Made by a program: the position numbers and the translations under genes. Source: Afipia sp049747295 (GTDB taxonomy: Bacteria > Pseudomonadota > Alphaproteobacteria > Rhizobiales > Xanthobacteraceae). From it: a stretch of DNA of 64,000 nt. The notes below the pieces were generated by a model that saw nothing but the letters and a program-made list of their open reading frames with translations, did not search any database and was not told the DNA's origin. Shown here piece after piece: positions 59,263 through 64,000 of this stretch. Position 1 is the first letter of the stretch. Each line of letters begins with the position of its first letter. The DNA lies in assembly GCF_049747295.1 (NCBI RefSeq), contig NZ_JBMHJM010000003.1:1-64000 (forward strand). Direction: 5' to 3'.

Positions 59263-59342
59263 CTTCGCTAAGATAAGATTTGGCTAAGCGAAGACCTGGC
59301 TAAGCGAAAACCTGGCTAAGCTAAGACTTGGCTAAGCTAAGA
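59263..59342 (+). repeat. Five tandem 16-bp repeats
   Basis: Consecutive units start at 59263, 59279, 59295, 59311 and 59327 and follow the pattern (C/T)(T/C)TGGCTAAGC(G/T)AAGA; the first unit is the most diverged. The unit length is not a multiple of three. The array ends ~110 bp before the chosen start of the cfa-like gene. Confidence 0.88.
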
Positions 59343-59451
59343 CTTGGCAACGACACAAACGACGAAGGATCTTTGGGCCGGCACACGGCAGCGCACGCGG
59401 TATCTCAAAAGATTGGACTCAGAACCGCATCACACGAATGGGAGCAGTGCG

Positions 59452-60681
59452 ATGTCAGACCTGATTGTTCTGACGCCCGACAGTGTCAAAACGACATTGC
59501 CAGACGTTCCGCGGCTGGTCCGCCTCGCATTTCATTTCGCCGCGAGACTTCGTAACGGCACGCTCGACATCACCCTGCCCGATGGACGCAAATTACGTTG
59601 CGGTGGACTTGCACCCGGTCCCGCGGCACAGATGATGATTCACAATTACGACTTTGCCTGGCGGCTGGCGCGCAGCGGCGATCTTGGAATCGCGGAAGCC
59701 TATCTCCGCCGCGAATGGGACACGCCGAACCTCACCGAATTCCTCCACCTCTTCTGCGTCAATCACGAACTGATCCAGACCATGCTCGGCAGCAAGCCGA
59801 TCGTGCGGCTCGCGCAATCGCTCCGTCACTGGCTTCATCGCAACACCAAGCAACAGGCGCAGCGCAACATCCATGCTCACTACGATATCGGCAATTCGTT
59901 TTACTCGGCATGGCTCGACCCAAGCATGACCTATTCGTCGGCCCTCTTCGACGACAGCACCAGCGATCTCACCTCGGCGCAACACAACAAGTACAAGCGC
60001 CTCGCCGAGGCGATCAATCTGCAGTCCGGCCAAACGGTGCTTGAGATTGGATGCGGTTGGGGAGGTTTCGCCGAGTACACAGCCAAGACTTATGACGTGA
60101 AAATCGTTGGCCTGACCATCAGCACGGAGCAGCGCGATTTTGCGCAAAAGCGAATTCAGGCAGCAGGCCTCAGCGAAAAGGTCGAAATCAGATTCCAGGA
60201 TTATCGCGACGAGCGAGGGAAGTACGATCGCATCGCGTCGATCGAGATGATTGAAGCCGTCGGCGAGCAGTTCTGGCCAGACTATTTCAAGCAGCTGCGC
60301 GATCGCCTGATGCCGGGCGGGTTTGCCGGTATCCAGGCCATCACCATCCAGGACCGCTTCTTCAAGGCTTATCGGCGTGAGGTGGATTTCATTCAGCGCT
60401 ATGTGTTTCCCGGCGGCATGCTGCCATCACCGCAAATCCTCAAATCCCTCGGCGAGAAGTTTGGTGTGCCTGTTATCCGAGAGCGGATATTTGGAGAAGA
60501 TTATGCCAAGACGCTCGCGACTTGGCGGGACAATTTTCGCGCAGCATGGCCCCATCTGACGCCAATGGGATTCGATGAACGCTTCCGTCGGCTGTGGGAA
60601 TATTACCTCGCCTATTGCGAAGCCGGATTTCTCTCGGGCAACATCGACGTTCGTCAGGTGGTTTTCGCGAAATCCGGATAG
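59452..60681 (+). CDS. cfa: Cyclopropane-fatty-acyl-phospholipid synthase-family protein
   Basis: About 409 residues from the ATG at 59452, with GGGAG eight bases upstream. The frame stays open to a TTG at 59344, but that start lacks a ribosome site. The methyltransferase core has HYDIGNSFYSAWLDPSMTYS, the SAM loop VLEIGCGWGGFAEYTAKTY, and DYRDERGKYDRIASIEMIEA followed by VGEQFWPDYF, all typical of Cfa enzymes, which add a methylene bridge from SAM to unsaturated phospholipid chains. The N-terminal domain (residues 1-130) is the lipid-binding part. Family membership is secure; other lipid methylations are possible. Confidence 0.9.
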   Translation: MSDLIVLTPDSVKTTLPDVPRLVRLAFHFAARLRNGTLDITLPDGRKLRCGGLAPGPAAQMMIHNYDFAWRLARSGDLGIAEAYLRREWDTPNLTEFLHLFCVNHELIQTMLGSKPIVRLAQSLRHWLHRNTKQQAQRNIHAHYDIGNSFYSAWLDPSMTYSSALFDDSTSDLTSAQHNKYKRLAEAINLQSGQTVLEIGCGWGGFAEYTAKTYDVKIVGLTISTEQRDFAQKRIQAAGLSEKVEIRFQDYRDERGKYDRIASIEMIEAVGEQFWPDYFKQLRDRLMPGGFAGIQAITIQDRFFKAYRREVDFIQRYVFPGGMLPSPQILKSLGEKFGVPVIRERIFGEDYAKTLATWRDNFRAAWPHLTPMGFDERFRRLWEYYLAYCEAGFLSGNIDVRQVVFAKSG

Positions 60682-60768
60682 CTGCCGCGCGCGCGTGGTT
60701 GCTTGTGATCCGCGCTTCGCTCCTTTAGGGTCGCTCCTAGTCAAGAAACAACCGGTGTTTTTCGCGAT

Positions 60769-61809
60769 ATGAAGTTCAACAGCGACGTCATCCAGGCGAT
60801 CGGCAACACGCCCCTGATCAAGCTCAAGCAAGCCTCCGAATTGACCGGCTGCACCATTCTGGGCAAAGCGGAATTCATGAATCCCGGCCAGTCTGTGAAA
60901 GACCGCGCGGGCAAATGGATGATTCTGGAAGCCGAGAAGCGCGGCGATCTGAAGCCAGGCGGCCTCGTCGTGGAATCGACCGCCGGTAATACCGGCATCG
61001 GGCTTGCGGTGGTGGCGAGCGCGCGCGGTTATCGCACGCTGATCATCATTCCCAACACCCAGAGCCAGGAAAAGAAGGACATGCTGCGGCTGTGCGGCGC
61101 CGAGCTCGTCGAGGTCCCCGCGCTGCCCTTCTCCAATCCCAACAACTATCAGCACGTCGGCAAGCGGCTCGCCGATCAGTTGCGGAAGAATGAACCGAAC
61201 GGCGTGCTGTTCGCCGATCAGTGGAACAATCTCGATAACGCCAAGGCGCACTTCGAATCGACTGGTCCGGAGATCTGGGAACAGACCGGCGGCAAGGTCG
61301 ATGGTTTCGTCTGCTCGGTCGGCACCGGCGGCACGCTCGCAGGCATCAGCTCGTTCCTGAAGTCGAAGAACAAGGACATCGTCGTCGGCTGCGCCGACCC
61401 GCGCGGCGCGGCCATGTACGAGCTGTTCAAGAACGGCGTCGCCAAGTCGACGCCAGGCGACTCCATTACCGAAGGCATCGGGCTCGGTCGCGTGACGCCC
61501 GTCATCAAGGAAGCAAAGGTTGACGACGCCTTCCTCATTCCAGATGAGGAAGCGGTATCGGTGATCTACGAGCTATTGCAACACGAAGGCCTTTGCCTCG
61601 GCGGCTCCACCGGCATCAACGTCGCGGGCGCGATCCATTTGGCAAAGCAGCTCGGTCCCGGCAAGACCATCGTCACGATTCTCGCCGACTCCGGCAATCG
61701 CTATCAGTCGAAACTGTTCAATCCGGAGTTCATGCGCTCGAAGAACCTTCCCGTGCCGGCATGGCTGGAAAAGCGCACGAACATCGAGGTTCCGTTCGAG
61801 AAGGTGTGA
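60769..61809 (+). CDS. cysK: Cysteine synthase A
   Basis: A 346-residue PLP enzyme that makes cysteine from O-acetylserine and sulfide. IGNTPLIKLKQASELTGCTI, the cofactor lysine in NPGQSVKDRAGKW, the substrate loop ESTAGNTGIGLAVVASARGY and the phosphate site SVGTGGTLAGISSFLKSK match CysK. The C-terminal GLCLGGSTGINVAGAIHLAK completes the active site. It is somewhat longer than E. coli CysK, with an extended C-terminus (VPAWLEKRTNIEVPFEKV). It stands 87 bp after the cfa-like gene. Confidence 0.9.
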   Translation: MKFNSDVIQAIGNTPLIKLKQASELTGCTILGKAEFMNPGQSVKDRAGKWMILEAEKRGDLKPGGLVVESTAGNTGIGLAVVASARGYRTLIIIPNTQSQEKKDMLRLCGAELVEVPALPFSNPNNYQHVGKRLADQLRKNEPNGVLFADQWNNLDNAKAHFESTGPEIWEQTGGKVDGFVCSVGTGGTLAGISSFLKSKNKDIVVGCADPRGAAMYELFKNGVAKSTPGDSITEGIGLGRVTPVIKEAKVDDAFLIPDEEAVSVIYELLQHEGLCLGGSTGINVAGAIHLAKQLGPGKTIVTILADSGNRYQSKLFNPEFMRSKNLPVPAWLEKRTNIEVPFEKV

Positions 61810-61825
61810 CGCGTGTTCCAGAACT

Positions 61826-61850
61826 TCGGTTCTGATCCAACCAGAACCGA
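61826..61850. terminator. GGTTCTGAT-type hairpin between cysK and aapP
   Basis: TCGGTTCTG and CAGAACCGA form a 9-bp stem around a seven-base loop, in the 49-bp gap between convergent genes. It has the same core as the hairpin at 40677-40705. Confidence 0.65.
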
Positions 61851-61858
61851 GGCTCTTA

Positions 61859-62599
61859 TCAGCGCAAGATCTGACTGAGGAACAGCTTGGTCCGCGCATG
61901 TTGCGGATTGGAGAAGAACTTCTCCGGCGTATTGGCCTCGATAATCTGCCCCGCGTCCATGAACACGACGCGGTCGGCAACCTCGCGGGCAAATCCCATT
62001 TCATGGGTGACGACCAACATCGTCATGCCCTCTTTCGCCAGATCGACCATGGTGTCGAGCACTTCCTTGACCATCTCGGGGTCAAGCGCCGACGTCGGCT
62101 CGTCGAACAACATCACCTTCGGATTCATGGTCAGTGCGCGGGCGATCGCCACGCGCTGCTGCTGACCGCCTGAGATCTGTCCGGGATACTTGTTCGCCTT
62201 ATCGGGAATGCGGACGCGTTCGAGATATTTCATCGCCGACGCTTCGGCTTCCTTTTTCGGAACGTTTCGCACCCAGATCGGGGCCAGCGTGCAGTTTTCC
62301 AGCACCGTCAGGTGCGGAAACAGATTGAAGCTCTGGAACACCATGCCGACCTCGCGCCGGACGTCATCAACACGGCGAAGATTGGGTCCAAGCTCGATGC
62401 CATCGACGACGATACGGCCTTCCTGAAACTCCTCCAGTGCATTGATGCAGCGGATCAGCGTCGACTTGCCAGATCCCGACGGGCCGCAGATCACAATGCG
62501 TTCGCCCCGCCCGACAGTCAGATCGATGTCGCGCAGCACATGGAATTCAGCGAACCACTTGTTGAGGCCCGAAATGCTGACGATGGGATCCGCGCTCAT
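61859..62599 (-). CDS. aapP: General amino-acid ABC transporter ATPase
   Basis: A 246-residue ATP-binding protein: Walker A VICGPSGSGKSTLIRCINAL, the Q loop VGMVFQSFNLFPHLTVLENC, signature ISGGQQQRVAIARAL, Walker B VMLFDEPTSALDPE and switch His in LVVTHEMGFAREVADRVVFM. The polar amino-acid type (GlnQ/AapP) is clear from the LFPHLTVLEN region and length. It energises amino-acid import with the permease gene nine bases upstream. Confidence 0.92.
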   Translation of the reverse strand: MSADPIVSISGLNKWFAEFHVLRDIDLTVGRGERIVICGPSGSGKSTLIRCINALEEFQEGRIVVDGIELGPNLRRVDDVRREVGMVFQSFNLFPHLTVLENCTLAPIWVRNVPKKEAEASAMKYLERVRIPDKANKYPGQISGGQQQRVAIARALTMNPKVMLFDEPTSALDPEMVKEVLDTMVDLAKEGMTMLVVTHEMGFAREVADRVVFMDAGQIIEANTPEKFFSNPQHARTKLFLSQILR

Positions 62600-62608
62600 G
62601 ATTTCATC

Positions 62609-64000
62609 TCAGACATTCTTGTGAACATTCAGTCGGCGCTCGACAAACAGTGAATAGCGCGACATGCCAAAACAGAACACGAAATAGATTATCCCGGTAA
62701 AGGCAAATCCGGTGAACAATGTCGTCGGCGTGGCCCAGTTCGGATCAGCAAAGGATGCGCGAAGCTGTCCGAGCAGATCGAAAATCGCAACGATCAGGAC
62801 GAGGGTCGTGTCCTTGAACAAGGCGATGAAGCTGTTCACCAGCCCTGGAATGACGTGCCGCAGGGCCTGCGGCATCACGATCAATCCGGTGGTCTTCCAG
62901 TACGACAGCCCGAGGGCGCTTGCCGCTTCCGCCTGCCCGCGCGGAATGGCCAGTAAACCTCCGCGGATGACTTCGGCATTGTAGGCGCCTGCGAACAACG
63001 CGATGCCGATCAGCACGCGCACGAGCCCATCGACCGTAAAATTACCGGGCAGGAAGAGCGGGAGCATATAGGTCGCGAAGAACAGCACCGTGATCAATGG
63101 AACACCGCGCCAGAATTCGATGAACGCAATCGAGAACACTTTGATCAGCGGGATCGTTGAGCGTCGCCCGAGCGCCAGCGCGATCCCGACCGGCATCGAG
63201 GCGACGATCCCCGTCACCGAGACCACCAGCGTCACCAGCAGACCGCCCCATTGCCGCGTATCCACAACCGGCAGGCCGCCATGATCGAGGTCCATCACCT
63301 TGATCACCACAGCGATGCCGGCAAAAACCGCGACGCTTCGCAACAGCGCGCGCCAGCCGTTGCGGAATCCGCCAGTCAGGAAAAACGCCAACAGCGAAAT
63401 GATTGCAGCCGTCAAGGTGAGATCGATCCACACCGTCGCCGCGAAGCGCTGCGTATAATCCCGCATCCACTCCAGCGGCAGGATCACCCAGCCAAGCGCC
63501 TGCCCGAACAGCGCCACCGCTCTTCCCAGAAGTATAACGGGCCAACCCAACCCGCCCGTCATTGCTTCGCCGGCCCCGGTCAGCTGGCTGCCGGCATCCC
63601 GAAAACTCGAAGCAAGTCCCGAGCCCAGGTCGGCGCTCCAGTTCACCACAAACCCGCGAATTCCACCGCCGCGCAGTAGAAAGAATGCGATGATTGGATA
63701 CGCCAGAAAGAACAGACCTGAGTTCAGCGTCTTGGCTGGGATGCGCGGAATCAGCAATGGTACCAGCAGCAGCGCGCCGAGGAGGAACGTCAGATTGACC
63801 CGCCAGCGCTCGGCCCCAGGGTAAAAGCCGTAGACGAACTGATCGAACTTCGCTTGCACGAACGGCCAGCAGGCGCCGACGACGTGACCGGCATTGGCCT
63901 CAAGACAGGCCGATCGATCGTTGCCATGCCATACGGCATCGACGAGCAGGAACTTGACGGTTGGCGGGATCACCAAAGCGAGCAGCGCGAGGCTCGCAAC
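62609..64000 (-). CDS. aapM: Amino-acid ABC transporter permease (AapM-like), N-terminus cut
   Basis: The frame remains open to the last base of the window, so at least 463 residues are present and the N-terminus is missing. About eight or more membrane segments are visible. The C-terminal part has the coupling EAA loop (AASALGLSYWKTTGLIVMPQ, ALRHVIPGLVNSFIALFKDT) of polar amino-acid permeases. The long N-terminal extension with additional hydrophobic segments is the feature that separates the large AapM/AapQ type from simple GlnP proteins. aapQ and aapJ should lie just beyond the window end. Confidence 0.9.
   Translation of the reverse strand, partial: VASLALLALVIPPTVKFLLVDAVWHGNDRSACLEANAGHVVGACWPFVQAKFDQFVYGFYPGAERWRVNLTFLLGALLLVPLLIPRIPAKTLNSGLFFLAYPIIAFFLLRGGGIRGFVVNWSADLGSGLASSFRDAGSQLTGAGEAMTGGLGWPVILLGRAVALFGQALGWVILPLEWMRDYTQRFAATVWIDLTLTAAIISLLAFFLTGGFRNGWRALLRSVAVFAGIAVVIKVMDLDHGGLPVVDTRQWGGLLVTLVVSVTGIVASMPVGIALALGRRSTIPLIKVFSIAFIEFWRGVPLITVLFFATYMLPLFLPGNFTVDGLVRVLIGIALFAGAYNAEVIRGGLLAIPRGQAEAASALGLSYWKTTGLIVMPQALRHVIPGLVNSFIALFKDTTLVLIVAIFDLLGQLRASFADPNWATPTTLFTGFAFTGIIYFVFCFGMSRYSLFVERRLNVHKNV

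Noticed and set aside
59263..59342. Tandem repeats as a CRISPR array
   Set aside because: Units are contiguous and 16 bp long without spacers, and there are no cas genes in the window.
59344..59451. Upstream TTG start for the cfa-like gene
   Set aside because: It begins at the very end of the repeat array without a ribosome site. The ATG at 59452 has GGGAG and matches the usual N-terminus.

Overview
The window is a high-GC stretch of an alphaproteobacterial chromosome, most likely a Bradyrhizobium/Rhodopseudomonas/Afipia-type member of the Hyphomicrobiales. Supporting evidence: the dusB-ntrB-ntrC-ntrY-ntrX-dat-hfq-hflX order, a fused IspDF, the pcm-tolC-popZ-valS order, DUF1236 secreted proteins, an AapMP-type amino-acid transporter and one site matching the alphaproteobacterial general-stress (EcfG) promoter. 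I see no prophage, IS transposase or CRISPR array.

Layout. 1-3.2 kb: end of an M29 aminopeptidase, a membrane-anchored lytic transglycosylase, a Rieske/FAD reductase of the AIF type and folE. 3.4-9.2 kb: a small catabolic cluster with a TetR regulator, its palindromic operator, an ACS-type MFS transporter, a GlcD/D-lactate-type FAD oxidase, a YciI protein and two convergent SDRs. 9.3-11.3 kb: a divergent NarL-type sensor kinase/regulator pair. 11.5-13.7 kb: small secreted proteins, two with DUF1236 domains, behind an EcfG-like promoter. 14.4-17.0 kb: glucokinase plus GH13 alpha-glucosidase. 17.2-21.8 kb: a nuclease-like protein, the queC/transporter/DUF1272 operon, mazG and gabD. 22.1-32.4 kb: the nitrogen-regulation block with hfq and hflX. 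32.6-36.5 kb: ispDF, cinA, a RatA/COQ10 protein, lipA and a 3-methyladenine glycosylase. 36.6-43 kb: valS, popZ, tolC, pcm. 43.2-46.7 kb: small proteins (including an unlisted 51-residue membrane protein), tRNA-Cys, tRNA-Asn and a looser accessory zone. 46.7-49.7 kb: a small membrane protein, a phosphate-selective-type porin and a DTW-domain tRNA modification enzyme. 49.8-58.9 kb: a four-gene MdtABC-like RND efflux operon with its own outer-membrane lipoprotein. 59.4-64 kb: cyclopropane-fatty-acid-synthase-like methyltransferase, cysteine synthase and the start of an amino-acid ABC operon cut by the window end.

The most unusual signal is non-coding. Two 167-bp composite elements (21859-22025 and 39467-39633) each consist of two long CTAGTG...CACTAG hairpins joined by a similar 12-nt linker. 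They lie in the same orientation 28 and 31 nt upstream of the gabD and valS start codons. A decayed hybrid copy touches the ntrC stop codon. Other notable items are a 16-bp tandem repeat before the cfa-like gene, an NtrX without the sigma-54 GAFTGA loop, and a 122-bp antisense overlap of cinA with the RatA/COQ10 gene.

Functional assignments rest on motifs read by eye. Substrates of the catabolic cluster, the porin and the pump are not determined by the sequence.
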